From Rhodococcus sp. ABRD24 (GTDB lineage: Bacteria > Actinomycetota > Actinomycetes > Mycobacteriales > Mycobacteriaceae), in assembly GCF_004328705.1 (NCBI RefSeq), contig NZ_CP035319.1, positions 4,836,001 through 4,900,000 on the forward strand: a DNA stretch of 64,000 bases, given 5' to 3'. Position numbers and translations under genes: made by a program. Positions 8,293-17,252 of the stretch are shown piece by piece. Below the pieces are notes generated by a model, which saw nothing but the letters and a program-made list of their open reading frames with translations, searched no databases and was not told where the DNA came from. Position 1 is the stretch's first letter. Every line of letters begins with the position of its first letter.

Positions 8293-10287
8293 GTGTCGAA
8301 GGTTTCCACCGCTGCGAAGCGGCTGCTACTGGGCCGGCCGTTCCGGAGCGACAAGCTCGGGCACACGCTTCTGCCTAAACGTATCGCGCTACCCGTGTTC
8401 GCCTCGGACGCGATGTCCTCGGTCGCCTACGCACCGGAGGAGATCTTCCTGGTGCTGTCGGTCGCGGGCATTTCGGCGTACGCGTACACCCCATGGATTG
8501 GCCTCGCGGTTGCTCTCGTGATGGCGGTCGTCGTCGCCAGCTATCGGCAGAACGTCCACGCGTACCCATCCGGCGGCGGCGACTACGAAGTGGCGACCAC
8601 CAATCTGGGGCCCACCGCGGGCCTGACCGTCGGCAGCGCGTTGATGGTGGACTACGTGCTCACGGTGGCCGTGTCGATCTCGTCGGCAGCGTCGAACATC
8701 GGGTCGGCGGTCCCGTTCGTCGCGCAGCACAAGGTGTTGTTCGCGATTGCCGCGATCGCGCTGCTGACCGCAATGAACCTGCGGGGACTGCGCGAATCGG
8801 GAACAGCCTTCGCGATCCCTACCTACGCGTTCATCGTCGGCATGCTGATCATGCTCGGATGGGGTTTTGCGCGCATCTACATCTTCGGTGAGGACGTGCA
8901 GGCCGAGTCCGCGGGATTCGATCTGCAAGCTGAAGATTCGCATCTGTACGGCATCGCTTTCGCGTTCCTTCTGGCGCGGGCCTTCTCATCGGGCTGTGCT
9001 GCACTCACCGGTGTAGAGGCGATCAGTAACGGCGTTCCGGCGTTCCGCAAACCGAAGTCCCGCAACGCCGCCACGACGCTGCTGCTGCTCGGTACGTTCG
9101 CCATCGTCCTGCTGATGGGCATCATCATGCTGGCGCAGAAGATCGGGATCGTCTATGCACACGATCCGGCGGCGCAGCTGATCGGCGCCCCCGAGGGGTA
9201 TCAACAGAAGACGTTGATCGCGCAGCTCGCCGAGGCAGTCTTCGCCGGGTTCCCGGTCGGGTTCTTCTTCATCGCCATCGTCACGGCGCTCATTCTCGTA
9301 CTCGCCGCGAATACGGCGTTCAACGGCTTCCCCGTGCTCGGTTCCGTTCTGGCGCAGGATCGGTACCTGCCGCGTCAGCTGCATACTCGCGGTGACCGGC
9401 TCGCGTTCAGCAATGGGATCCTGTTCCTGTCAGGTGCCGCGATTGCGTTCGTGGTGGTGTTCGGGGCCGATGTCACGAAGCTCATCCAGCTGTACATCGT
9501 CGGCGTGTTCGTCTCGTTCGTCCTCAGTCAGACCGGCATGATCCGGCACTGGACACGGCACCTCAGCGCGGAGACCGATCCGACGCAGCGCCGGCGCATG
9601 CAGCGTTCCCGGGTGGTGAACTCGGTGGGTCTCGCCATGACCGCCACCGTGCTGGTGATCGTGCTGATCACCAAGTTCGTCGCGGGGGCATGGATCGCGA
9701 TCGTGGCGATGATTGCCATCTTCGCCGTGATGAAGTCCATTCGGCGGCACTACGATGGCGTCGCTGCAGAGCTCGACGAACAAGAATGGGACGGCGTGCT
9801 GCCGAGCCGCACACATTCGATTGTGCTCGTGTCCAAGCTGCACATGCCGACCATGCGTGCGCTCGCCTATGCGAGGGCCACCCGGCCGGACACCCTCGAA
9901 GCGGTGACCGTCAACGTGGACGAGCCCGATACCCGCGCGCTCGTCCGCGAATGGGAGCAGAGCGACATCACAGTGCCGCTCAAGGTCGTCGAGTCGCCCT
10001 ACCGTGAGATCACCAAGCCGGTTCTCGACTATGTGCGCCGGGTCCGACGGGACTCGCCGCGTGACGTCGTGACGGTGTTCATCCCGGAGTACGTGGTCGG
10101 TCACTGGTGGGAGCAGATCCTGCACAACCAGAGCGCGTTGCGACTCAAGAGCCGCCTGCTGTTCCAGCCTGGAGTGATGGTCACCAGTGTGCCGTGGCAG
10201 TTGAGCTCGTCGGAGAAGGTCAAGCGGGAGCGGCTGGGCAACGCCCCGGGCGCAATTCGCCGAGGACTCGATACGGACGGAAAGTGA
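8293..10287 (+). CDS. kimA: KimA-type potassium/proton symporter
   Basis: APC-superfamily transporter of 664 residues with about 12 membrane helices and a cytoplasmic C-terminal domain. It shares signature blocks with Bacillus subtilis KimA, recalled from memory: SSVAYAPEEI, YPSGGGDYEVA, LVDYVLTVAVSISS-like MVDYVLTVAVSISSAAS, AFSSGCAALTGVEAISNG, LAANTAFNGFP, DRLAFSNGI and, near the C-terminus, ILHNQSALRLKSRL. KimA imports K+ with H+ and is inhibited by c-di-AMP. Position next to ceoBC supports a potassium role over the usual amino-acid-permease label. The methyltransferase gene follows 13 bp downstream. Confidence 0.85.
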   Translation: MSKVSTAAKRLLLGRPFRSDKLGHTLLPKRIALPVFASDAMSSVAYAPEEIFLVLSVAGISAYAYTPWIGLAVALVMAVVVASYRQNVHAYPSGGGDYEVATTNLGPTAGLTVGSALMVDYVLTVAVSISSAASNIGSAVPFVAQHKVLFAIAAIALLTAMNLRGLRESGTAFAIPTYAFIVGMLIMLGWGFARIYIFGEDVQAESAGFDLQAEDSHLYGIAFAFLLARAFSSGCAALTGVEAISNGVPAFRKPKSRNAATTLLLLGTFAIVLLMGIIMLAQKIGIVYAHDPAAQLIGAPEGYQQKTLIAQLAEAVFAGFPVGFFFIAIVTALILVLAANTAFNGFPVLGSVLAQDRYLPRQLHTRGDRLAFSNGILFLSGAAIAFVVVFGADVTKLIQLYIVGVFVSFVLSQTGMIRHWTRHLSAETDPTQRRRMQRSRVVNSVGLAMTATVLVIVLITKFVAGAWIAIVAMIAIFAVMKSIRRHYDGVAAELDEQEWDGVLPSRTHSIVLVSKLHMPTMRALAYARATRPDTLEAVTVNVDEPDTRALVREWEQSDITVPLKVVESPYREITKPVLDYVRRVRRDSPRDVVTVFIPEYVVGHWWEQILHNQSALRLKSRLLFQPGVMVTSVPWQLSSSEKVKRERLGNAPGAIRRGLDTDGK

Positions 10288-10300
10288 CGGGCGGTGCGCG

Positions 10301-11566
10301 GTGAGTGAGAGTTGGACCGGGCAACGACTCGAGGTCGAGTTGGGCAGTCCCGGCCACGGCGGATTCTGTGTAGCCCGCCACGAGGGGCGAGTGCTGTTCG
10401 TGCGGCACGGTCTGCCGGGCGAGCGGGTGGTGGCGCTGGTCACCGAGGATCGGGGTGGATCGTTCTGTCGCGCAGACGCGGTCGAGGTCGTCGAGCCGTC
10501 GCCCGACCGGATCGCCCCGCTGTGCCCGATATCCGGGCCCGGTGGCTCCGGTTGCTGTGACTATTCGCATGCGACACTCGACGCTCAGCGGTCCATGAAG
10601 GCATCGGTGCTCGGGGAACAGTTACGACGCATTGCGGGTGTCGATACGCCTGTTCTGGTCGAGGAACTCCCCGGCACCGGACTCGGCACGGGTTGGCGTT
10701 CGAGGGTGCGGCTGGCCGTGGATGCTGCCGGGCGACCCGGGTTCCACCGATACCGCAGCCTCGCCCTCGAAACATTCCTCGCCTGCCCGCAGATCGACCC
10801 GTCCGGCTATGTGGGTCTCGCCGAGCGCTCGTGGCAGCCGGGCGCCGAGCTCCAGGTGGTGCTCGACGCGGACGGCTCCCGTCACGTTGTCGAGATGGCT
10901 CCGGCGAAGGTGTCACGGACCGGCCGTCGCAGTCCTGGCCGCCGGGGTTCGATGGCCCGGCGAGCCGCGGTCGGGGGCCCACGCGACGAACACGTGATCA
11001 TTGGCAGCGGGCGGCCCGTCGAACGAGTCGGACACCGGGAGTGGACGCTGTCCGCGACCGGTTTCTGGCAGGCCCACCGCGGAGCTGCGCAGACGTACTC
11101 CTCGGTGGTGGGAGAGTGGGCGCAGGCATCGACGGGGGCGACGGTGTGGGATCTGTACGGCGGCGTGGGTGTGTTCGCCGCTGTCCTGGCCGAGCAGGTG
11201 GGCGAAGCCGGCCACGTCGAGTCGGTCGAGTTCTCCAGGCAGGCGGTGGCGGACGGCTCGGCAGCACTGGCGGACCTGCCGCAGGTGCGGCTGCATGCCG
11301 CGCGCGTGGAGCGGGCGTTGCGCGAGCTTTCCGCCCCGGACGTTGTCGTTCTCGATCCGCCGCGGGCGGGTGCGGGCCGAGCGGTGGTCGCGGCCGTCGC
11401 GGATGCCGGCCCCGAACGTGTCGTGCACATCGGGTGCGACCCGGCATCCTTCGCCCGTGACGTCGCGCTCTATCGCGAGCACGGATTCCGGTTGGTGCAG
11501 ATACGGGCGTTCGACGCCTTCCCGCTCACCCACCATGTGGAGAGCCTCGCTCTGCTGACTCGGTGA
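10301..11566 (+). CDS. TRAM-domain RNA uracil-C5 methyltransferase (TrmA/RlmD family)
   Basis: SAM-dependent enzyme that methylates C5 of a uridine in tRNA or rRNA. An N-terminal TRAM domain (about 5-65) is followed by the cysteine cluster C75, C85, C86 and C162, then the SAM site VWDLYGGVGVFA (about 284-295), DPPRAG at 352-357 and the catalytic cysteine C379 in HIGCDPASFARD. The cluster spacing is odd: canonical enzymes have C-G-G-C where this has S-G-C-C, so one cysteine is shifted by two residues. Length 421. Target uridine cannot be told from sequence. Co-transcribed with kimA (13-bp gap). Confidence 0.9.
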   Translation: MSESWTGQRLEVELGSPGHGGFCVARHEGRVLFVRHGLPGERVVALVTEDRGGSFCRADAVEVVEPSPDRIAPLCPISGPGGSGCCDYSHATLDAQRSMKASVLGEQLRRIAGVDTPVLVEELPGTGLGTGWRSRVRLAVDAAGRPGFHRYRSLALETFLACPQIDPSGYVGLAERSWQPGAELQVVLDADGSRHVVEMAPAKVSRTGRRSPGRRGSMARRAAVGGPRDEHVIIGSGRPVERVGHREWTLSATGFWQAHRGAAQTYSSVVGEWAQASTGATVWDLYGGVGVFAAVLAEQVGEAGHVESVEFSRQAVADGSAALADLPQVRLHAARVERALRELSAPDVVVLDPPRAGAGRAVVAAVADAGPERVVHIGCDPASFARDVALYREHGFRLVQIRAFDAFPLTHHVESLALLTR

Positions 11567-11667
11567 GTGGTTCAGGTCACATTTCGCCGGGTGTGCACTC
11601 GGTGTAGTTGCAGATCAGGGCCTTCAAGTGCGATATGTCCCATTCGCGGACTCGTTGCTTGGCGTAC

Positions 11668-11696
11668 GTAACTACATTTATAGTTGCAATTTGCAA
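11668..11696 (+). promoter_or_regulatory. AT-rich inverted repeat, likely repressor operator
   Basis: GTAACTA (11668-11674), 6-bp spacer, TAGTTGC (11681-11687) form an inverted repeat with one mismatch. Two TTGCAA palindromes at 11684-11689 and 11691-11696 overlap it. The stretch is strikingly AT-rich for this genome and ends 23 bp before the exporter ATG, a typical MarR/TetR operator position. No regulator gene adjoins. Confidence 0.55.
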
Positions 11697-11719
11697 TTGA
11701 TGATGCGGAGAGCATTTCG

Positions 11720-13336
11720 ATGACGACACCAGCGGGGGAGACTCAGGTCGGCGCTGCCACCGAGCCGATGACCCACAAGCAGATTCTCGAGGTCCTCACG
11801 GGCCTCATCGCGGCGCTCTTCACGGCGCTGCTCAGTACGACCATCGTCTCGACGGCGCTACCGACGATCATCGGTGACCTGCAGGGAACACAGACCCAGT
11901 ACGCGTGGGTCATCACGACCGCGCTGCTCGCGAACGCGGCGTCGACCCCGATCTGGGGCAAGCTCGCGGACCTGTTCAACAAGAAGATCCTGGTTCAGTC
12001 ATCGATCGTGATCTTCGTGATCGGGTCGATCATCGCGGGTTTCGCACACAACGTGCCCATTCTGCTGGCGGCCCGCGTCGTGCAGGGCATCGGCATGGGC
12101 GGCTTGACGGCGCTGGTGGTCGCGATCATCGGCAGCATCATCCCGCCGCGTGACCGTGGGCGATACTCGGGCTACATGGGTGCCGCGATGGCGGTATCGA
12201 TGTCCGGCGGACCGATCCTCGGAGGTGTCATCGTCGACAGCCCGCTCGGATGGCGCTGGACTTTCTTCGTGTGCGTCCCGCTGGCGGTCATCGCATTGCT
12301 GCTGCTGCAGCGCACACTGCACATTGCGACCGAGCGCAAGGACGACGTCTCCATCGACTGGTGGGGTGCGATGCTGCTCACCGCGGGCGTCAGCGTGCTG
12401 CTGATCTGGGTGTCGTTCGCGGGCAAGGTCGGCTACTACGACTGGTTCTCCTTGGAGTCCGCGATCTACGTCGGCGTCGGCATACTGCTGCTCATCGTCA
12501 CCGTGATCGTCGAATCGAAGGTGAAGTCGCCGATCATCCCGCTGAAGATCATCACCGAGAAGACGACGGGTCTGGCGATCATCGCGTCCGTTGCGGTGGG
12601 CGTCGGCATTTTCGGTGCCACCACCTTCCTCGGTCAGTACTTCCAGACCGCTCGCGGTCACAGCCCGACGATCGCCGGTGTCCTGACGATTCCGATGGTG
12701 ATGGGCATGCTCGTCTCGTCGGTCGTCTCGGGCCAGCTCATCACCCGGCTCGGAAAGTGGAAGCCGTTCATCGTCGGTGGCGCCGCGTTGCTCGTGGTCG
12801 GGTTCGGTCTGCTGTCGACGATCGATCACGCGACCAGTCTGTGGCTGATCGGCGTCTACATCGCCATCGTCGGTGTCGGTGTCGGCAGCCTGATGCAGAA
12901 CCTGGTGCTCGCGGTGCAGAACACCGTCAGCGTCAAGAACATCGGTGTAGCCAGTAGCTCGGTCGCGTTCTTCCGGACGTTCGGCGGCGCGATCGGCGTG
13001 TCGGTGCTGGGCTCGATACTCGCCACCCGTGTCACGACCCTGTCCGCCGAGGGCTTTGCGAAGCTCGGTATCGACACCCACGCGGCGGGTAGTGGCGGCA
13101 ACCTCGACATCAACGCCCTGCCGGCACCGATCGCGGCCGTCATCCGCACCGCGTACGGCGATGCGACGGGACGGCTGTTCCTGGTGGCGGCCGTGGTCGC
13201 ACTCATCACCCTCGCGTGCGCGATCGTGATCCCGAACACCCCGCTGCGGCGCACCATCGATATCGAGAAGCCGGCCGAATCGGAAGAGACGCCGGCGCCG
13301 GGGAAGGTACACGTGGACGTGGACGTCCAGGCATGA
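11720..13336 (+). CDS. MFS multidrug exporter, DHA2 (14-TM) family
   Basis: Proton-driven exporter of 538 residues in the EmrB/QacA group. The first helix is preceded by MTHKQILEVLTGLIAALF. Motif A-like GKLADLFNKK follows helix 2 and the antiporter motif C region is SMSGGPILGGVIVD. About 14 hydrophobic helices are visible and the C-terminal 35 residues are polar. ATG 11720 has GGAGAG nine bases upstream (from 11707). The operator-like repeat immediately upstream suggests ligand-induced expression. Substrate is unknown; toxic organic compounds are usual. Confidence 0.88.
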   Translation: MTTPAGETQVGAATEPMTHKQILEVLTGLIAALFTALLSTTIVSTALPTIIGDLQGTQTQYAWVITTALLANAASTPIWGKLADLFNKKILVQSSIVIFVIGSIIAGFAHNVPILLAARVVQGIGMGGLTALVVAIIGSIIPPRDRGRYSGYMGAAMAVSMSGGPILGGVIVDSPLGWRWTFFVCVPLAVIALLLLQRTLHIATERKDDVSIDWWGAMLLTAGVSVLLIWVSFAGKVGYYDWFSLESAIYVGVGILLLIVTVIVESKVKSPIIPLKIITEKTTGLAIIASVAVGVGIFGATTFLGQYFQTARGHSPTIAGVLTIPMVMGMLVSSVVSGQLITRLGKWKPFIVGGAALLVVGFGLLSTIDHATSLWLIGVYIAIVGVGVGSLMQNLVLAVQNTVSVKNIGVASSSVAFFRTFGGAIGVSVLGSILATRVTTLSAEGFAKLGIDTHAAGSGGNLDINALPAPIAAVIRTAYGDATGRLFLVAAVVALITLACAIVIPNTPLRRTIDIEKPAESEETPAPGKVHVDVDVQA

Positions 13337-13354
13337 CCCGCCCCGGAGCTGCAG

Positions 13355-14185
13355 CTACGTCTTGCGGTTGTACAGACGCATGGTCAGCGGCCCGAAGATC
13401 GCGATGAACCCGGCACACCAGACCAGTACGACGGACATCTGGCCGAACTCGAACGAGCCCTCGCACAGCGCCCGCAGCGTCGTGACGAGGTGACTGATCG
13501 GGTTGACGTCGACGAACGCCTGCAGCCAACCCGGCATCGTCGACGGGTCGACGAAGATGTTGCTGGCGAACGTGAGCGGGAACAGGATGAACATCGACAC
13601 GCCCATGACCGCCTGCTCGGTGCGCATCAGCATCGCGAACATCGTCCACACCCACGACAGGCTGAACGAGAACAGCAGCAACAGCAGGACCGACAGCACC
13701 ACTCCGACCACGCCGCCAGCCGGCCGGAACCCGAGGATCAGGCCCAGGATCAGCACGATCACGGATGCGATCGTGTAGCGGACGATATCGCCGAACAGCG
13801 CGCCGACCAGAGGTGACGGCCGCCAGATCGGCAAGGACCGGAAGCGGTCGAAGACGCCCTTCTCGATGTCCTTGTTCAGGGTCAGTCCCGTGTACATCGT
13901 GATCATCACGACGGTCTGCACGAGGATGCCCGGGATGAGGAACTGGACGTAGGCGCCGGTCGAACCTGCGAGGGCGCCGCCGAACAGGAACGTGAACATC
14001 AGCGTGAACATGATCGGGAACATGGTCACGTCGAACAGTTGCTCCGGGACGTGCTTGATCTTGAGCAGTGCCCGCCATCCGAACGACATCGATGTGGACA
14101 GGGCGTTGGGCCGCGGCGGCCGCGGCCCCGGCATCTGCAGGACGTTGCCGACTGCCTGCGCCGAGGTGGTGATGGTGTCGGTCAT
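13355..14185 (-). CDS. ABC-2 type exporter permease (DrrB-like)
   Basis: Membrane half of a DrrAB-type exporter, 276 residues with six hydrophobic helices. It shows the ABC-2 pattern: a cytoplasmic head with [26 protein letters not shown], a conserved loop [19 protein letters not shown] contacting the ATPase, and [27 protein letters not shown] before the last helix. The start overlaps the ATPase stop by 4 bp, so the two are translationally coupled. Probably drug or lipid export; in mycobacteria a different ABC exporter (Rv2686c-Rv2688c) sits at this locus. Confidence 0.9.
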   Translation of the reverse strand: MTDTITTSAQAVGNVLQMPGPRPPRPNALSTSMSFGWRALLKIKHVPEQLFDVTMFPIMFTLMFTFLFGGALAGSTGAYVQFLIPGILVQTVVMITMYTGLTLNKDIEKGVFDRFRSLPIWRPSPLVGALFGDIVRYTIASVIVLILGLILGFRPAGGVVGVVLSVLLLLLFSFSLSWVWTMFAMLMRTEQAVMGVSMFILFPLTFASNIFVDPSTMPGWLQAFVDVNPISHLVTTLRALCEGSFEFGQMSVVLVWCAGFIAIFGPLTMRLYNRKT

Positions 14186-15171
14186 GACGCGCTCTCCTCG
14201 AGGGTGTCGGAGTCGGTCGCCCCTTCGGCGCCATGGCCCGTCAGGGCCAGGAACACCTCGTCGAGGCTGGGTTGGCCGAGAGCGAAGGTGGTGACGGCGA
14301 GGTTCGCGTCGTCGAGCGCCGCGAGCGCCTGCGCTACGCGTCGCGGGTCGTCGATTCGGGCTGTCAACGCCGCGGGGTCCGTTTCAAGGCTCACCGGAAC
14401 CCCCAGGACCGGTTCGAGGATTGCGGCGGCCTCGGGCCGCCGGATCGGCTCCGCGACCCGCACGTGCAGGGCACCGGATCCCACCGACGCCTTGAGTTCG
14501 CCGGTGGTCCCCTCCGCGATGACCTTGCCCTGGTCGATCACGGCGATGCGATCGGCGAGCTGATCCGCCTCGTCCAGGTACTGGGTCGTGAGCAGGACGG
14601 ATGTCCCACCCGCAACCAGCGCCCGCACGATCTCCCACACCTGGTTCCGGCTGCGGGGGTCGAGCCCGGTGGTCGGCTCGTCGAGAAAGATCAGTTCGGG
14701 GGTGACGATGATGCTCGCCGCGATGTCGATGCGCCGTCGCATACCGCCCGAGTACGTCTTGACCTGACGGTTCCCGGCCTCGCTCAGCCCGAATGCCTCG
14801 AGAAGCTGATCGCACCGCGAACGCGCGGCGGCCCGCGAGTATCCGTAGAGCCGTCCGAGGAGGATCAGATTCTCGGCGCCCGTGAGGTCCTCGTCGAGCG
14901 AGGCGAACTGGCCCGTGAGCGAGACCTTGCTGCGGACGGTCTCCGCCTCGCTGCTCACGTCGTGTCCGAGGACGCGGGCGGATCCGCCGTCGAGAGGCAG
15001 AAGAGTCGCGAGCATCCGGATCGTCGTCGTCTTGCCGGCACCGTTGGGGCCGAGGACGCCATAGACGCCGCCGGTCGGCACGGCCAGGTCGACGCCGGCG
15101 ACCGCGACATTGGAGCCGAATCGTTTGATCAGACCATGGGTCTCTATCGCAAGTTCGAGATTCAGTGTCAT
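14182..15171 (-). CDS. ABC exporter ATPase (DrrA-like)
   Basis: Nucleotide-binding subunit of 329 residues. Walker A is GPNGAGKTT (41-49), then the Q-loop region [14 protein letters not shown], signature [12 protein letters not shown] and Walker [13 protein letters not shown], with DrrA/CcmA-type C-terminal extension ending [13 protein letters not shown]. It powers the adjacent permease, whose ATG overlaps its stop. The start is unusual: ATG 15171 lies in the last of three 17-bp repeats, and two 6-codon ORFs run into it through ATGA overlaps (see the repeat entry). Confidence 0.93.
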   Translation of the reverse strand: MTLNLELAIETHGLIKRFGSNVAVAGVDLAVPTGGVYGVLGPNGAGKTTTIRMLATLLPLDGGSARVLGHDVSSEAETVRSKVSLTGQFASLDEDLTGAENLILLGRLYGYSRAAARSRCDQLLEAFGLSEAGNRQVKTYSGGMRRRIDIAASIIVTPELIFLDEPTTGLDPRSRNQVWEIVRALVAGGTSVLLTTQYLDEADQLADRIAVIDQGKVIAEGTTGELKASVGSGALHVRVAEPIRRPEAAAILEPVLGVPVSLETDPAALTARIDDPRRVAQALAALDDANLAVTTFALGQPSLDEVFLALTGHGAEGATDSDTLEESAS

Positions 15172-15217
15172 CTGGTCCCCGTCGTCATCTGGTCCCCGTC
15201 GTCATCTGGTCCCCGTC
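15167..15217 (-). repeat. three tandem 17-bp repeats carrying the drrA-like start region
   Basis: Three perfect copies of GTCATCTGGTCCCCGTC at 15167-15183, 15184-15200 and 15201-15217. Read on the minus strand each copy has GGGG, then ATG. The ATGs at 15205 and 15188 each open an ORF of six codons (M-T-T-G-T-R) whose TGA overlaps the next ATG as ATGA; the last ATG (15171) is the ATPase start. This makes a chain of two mini-ORFs coupled to the gene, and copy-number change by slippage would alter the chain without touching the protein. Confidence 0.85.
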
Positions 15218-15309
15218 CGGCCCGAATGCCTGCGGCGAAGCTGCCCCGGTACAGACTGTCGGATACCGGCAGGTGAAGCAATCGGAATTTACTCCTTCGA
15301 GTGGCGGCG

Positions 15310-17133
15310 CTACAGCCTTCCGTGTGGCTCGATGGAGCGCAGAAGCATGTCCAGCTGCGCGTAGGCGATGGTGGCGAGGCGTTCGAGGAGCGCCGACTTG
15401 ATCTCCGGCGCCTCGGCGGTGAGCCGTGCGAACCGGTCCGGTGGCAGCACGGCGACGGTCACCACTGTGTCCGCGCGGACGTCGTTGAGGAACTTGGAAT
15501 CGAGGAGCATCGGCATCTCGCCGAAACTCATTCCGGCGGACAGCGTCGTGATCCGGTGGGTCGGCCCGTTGCCTGGCGTGACGGTCGTGCTGGCCTGGCC
15601 GGACAGGATGAGGAAGATTCCCGCGGCCGGATCGCCGCGTCGCACGATCGTCTCTCCCCGCGCGATGGTCCGCAGCTCGAGTGCGTCGACGAAGCGGGAG
15701 AACTGGGCCGGGGTGAGGTCGGTGAGCAGTGGGTGCTGCTCGAGTTCGATCGACACGGGTTGTCTTCCTGCAACGCAGTGCCGGCTGAGCAGAACTTCTT
15801 CACACCACTGGGTCGCCGCGTCGAGATCGGCGAACACACGTCCACCGGGGTCCTCGGGCGCAAGGCTCGACGTCGTGTGGCCGAAGAGCCCGGCAGGGTC
15901 GACGAGTGCGGTGCGGCAGCCGGTGTCGGCGAGATCGGCACGCAGCGACTCGATCATGCGCCGGGCGATGCCGCTGGCGTCGTCGACGCGTCGCACGTCG
16001 ACGACGACAGCCTCGAGGTCGGCGCGTTCGCCGTCGATCTCCCGGACCGCGGTCTCAGCGCCGCTGAACAACAGGTCGCCGTGCAGCTCGTAAATTCGTC
16101 CACGCTCGCCGTACGTGTCGAGGGCATCGCGTTCGGCGTCCGTGCGACGGGTGCGCGATGGGGCCGATGCGACGCTGTACCGGGCCCGGATCGCGGAGCG
16201 GGCAGCCCGGGGGACGTGCAGGAAGTGGAGTTCGAGGTCACGGGAGAGCTCGCGGCACGCGTGCTCGCCGCGGACGCTGTTGCCGTGCCGGTCGAGACGG
16301 GGGGAGTAGACGGCGATGCCGAGCTGGCCAGGAAGAACGGCGAGCACGCCGCCGCCGACGCCGCTCTTCGCGGGCAGGCCCACCTCGGTGACCCATTCGC
16401 CGGCGGAATCGTACATTCCGCATGTCGTCATGACGCTGAGCACCCGCTCGACGAGCGCCGGGTTGAGCACTCGATCGCGAGTGAGCGGGTTGACGCCGTT
16501 GTTTGCCATCGTCGCCGCCATCAGCGCCAGGTCCCGGCACGTCACGGCGATCGAGCATTGGCGGAAGTAGACGTCGACGACGTCGTCCGGATCATCGGTG
16601 ATCACCTCGAACGAGCGCAGCATGTATCCGATCGCTCGATTGCGGTGTCCGGTCCGGCGCTCCGAGGCATACACGGCCTCGTCGAGCGAGAGCGGTCGTC
16701 CCGCGCACCGCGAGTAGAGGGTCCGGATCCGTTCGAACCGTTCGGCCGGTGTCGCGCCGGCGACCAGCGAGGTGGATGTGATCGCCCCAGCATTGATCAT
16801 CGGATTGCGCGGCCGCTCGGTGTCGGGGTCGAGGCTGATCTCGTTGAATGCTTCCCCGGACGGTTCGACGTCGATCTTCCGGCCGACTTCGTCGACACCG
16901 CGATCGGCGAGCGCGAGGGCATACGTGAAGGGCTTCGAAATGGACTGAATCGTGAAGTCGATGTCGGTGTCGCCGATTTCATACACGTGGCCGTCGCACG
17001 TGGCGATCGCGATCCCGAAGGCGTCCGGCACCACCTCTGCCAGCTCCGGAATGTAGTCCGCCACGTCGCCGGCGCGATTGTCCCGGCAGACTTCGTACAC
17101 CCGCGCAATGAAATCGTCGACCACGTTGCCCAT
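15310..17133 (-). CDS. glsA: glutaminase fused to STAS and cyclic-nucleotide-binding domains
   Basis: Converts glutamine to glutamate and ammonia. Residues 1-310 form a serine-dependent glutaminase with the S64-I-S-K67 catalytic pair, NPMINAGAI, and the [14 protein letters not shown] loop. Residues about 355-450 look like a STAS domain ([21 protein letters not shown]), and about 465-600 a cyclic-nucleotide-binding fold ([23 protein letters not shown] ... [10 protein letters not shown]). Typical bacterial glutaminases are about 310 residues, so this doubles the length and suggests allosteric control. The cNMP pocket looks partly degenerate (GEMPML where CRP has GELAL). Divergent from dxs. Confidence 0.88.
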   Translation of the reverse strand: MGNVVDDFIARVYEVCRDNRAGDVADYIPELAEVVPDAFGIAIATCDGHVYEIGDTDIDFTIQSISKPFTYALALADRGVDEVGRKIDVEPSGEAFNEISLDPDTERPRNPMINAGAITSTSLVAGATPAERFERIRTLYSRCAGRPLSLDEAVYASERRTGHRNRAIGYMLRSFEVITDDPDDVVDVYFRQCSIAVTCRDLALMAATMANNGVNPLTRDRVLNPALVERVLSVMTTCGMYDSAGEWVTEVGLPAKSGVGGGVLAVLPGQLGIAVYSPRLDRHGNSVRGEHACRELSRDLELHFLHVPRAARSAIRARYSVASAPSRTRRTDAERDALDTYGERGRIYELHGDLLFSGAETAVREIDGERADLEAVVVDVRRVDDASGIARRMIESLRADLADTGCRTALVDPAGLFGHTTSSLAPEDPGGRVFADLDAATQWCEEVLLSRHCVAGRQPVSIELEQHPLLTDLTPAQFSRFVDALELRTIARGETIVRRGDPAAGIFLILSGQASTTVTPGNGPTHRITTLSAGMSFGEMPMLLDSKFLNDVRADTVVTVAVLPPDRFARLTAEAPEIKSALLERLATIAYAQLDMLLRSIEPHGRL

Positions 17134-17197
17134 GCAGCAACAGTAGGATGATCGACAAGTCTCGGGTACCGAACCATCGCCGGTTCGGTGGCTCCGT

Positions 17198-17203
17198 AGA
17201 CTG
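17198..17203 (+). promoter_or_regulatory. putative -10 element of dxs
   Basis: TAGACT fits TANNNT and lies between the divergent glutaminase and dxs starts. Transcription from about 17210 would give a leader of about 40 nt, carrying the long Shine-Dalgarno GGAGGGAGAG at 17237-17246 six bases before the TTG start of dxs. Confidence 0.45.
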
Positions 17204-17252
17204 GTGGACTGTCATGGGACAGTTCGTCAACCAGCCGGAGGGAGAGATCTCG

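Noticed and set aside
9430..10443. Long open frame of 337 codons on the minus strand inside the kimA and methyltransferase genes
   Set aside because: Composition is His/Arg/Asp-rich, typical of a GC-rich antisense frame, and it matches no family; the plus-strand genes explain the region.
11999..13312. 437-codon minus-strand frame opposite the MFS exporter
   Set aside because: Rich in Asp, Arg and His with no folded-domain motifs; a shadow of the transporter gene.
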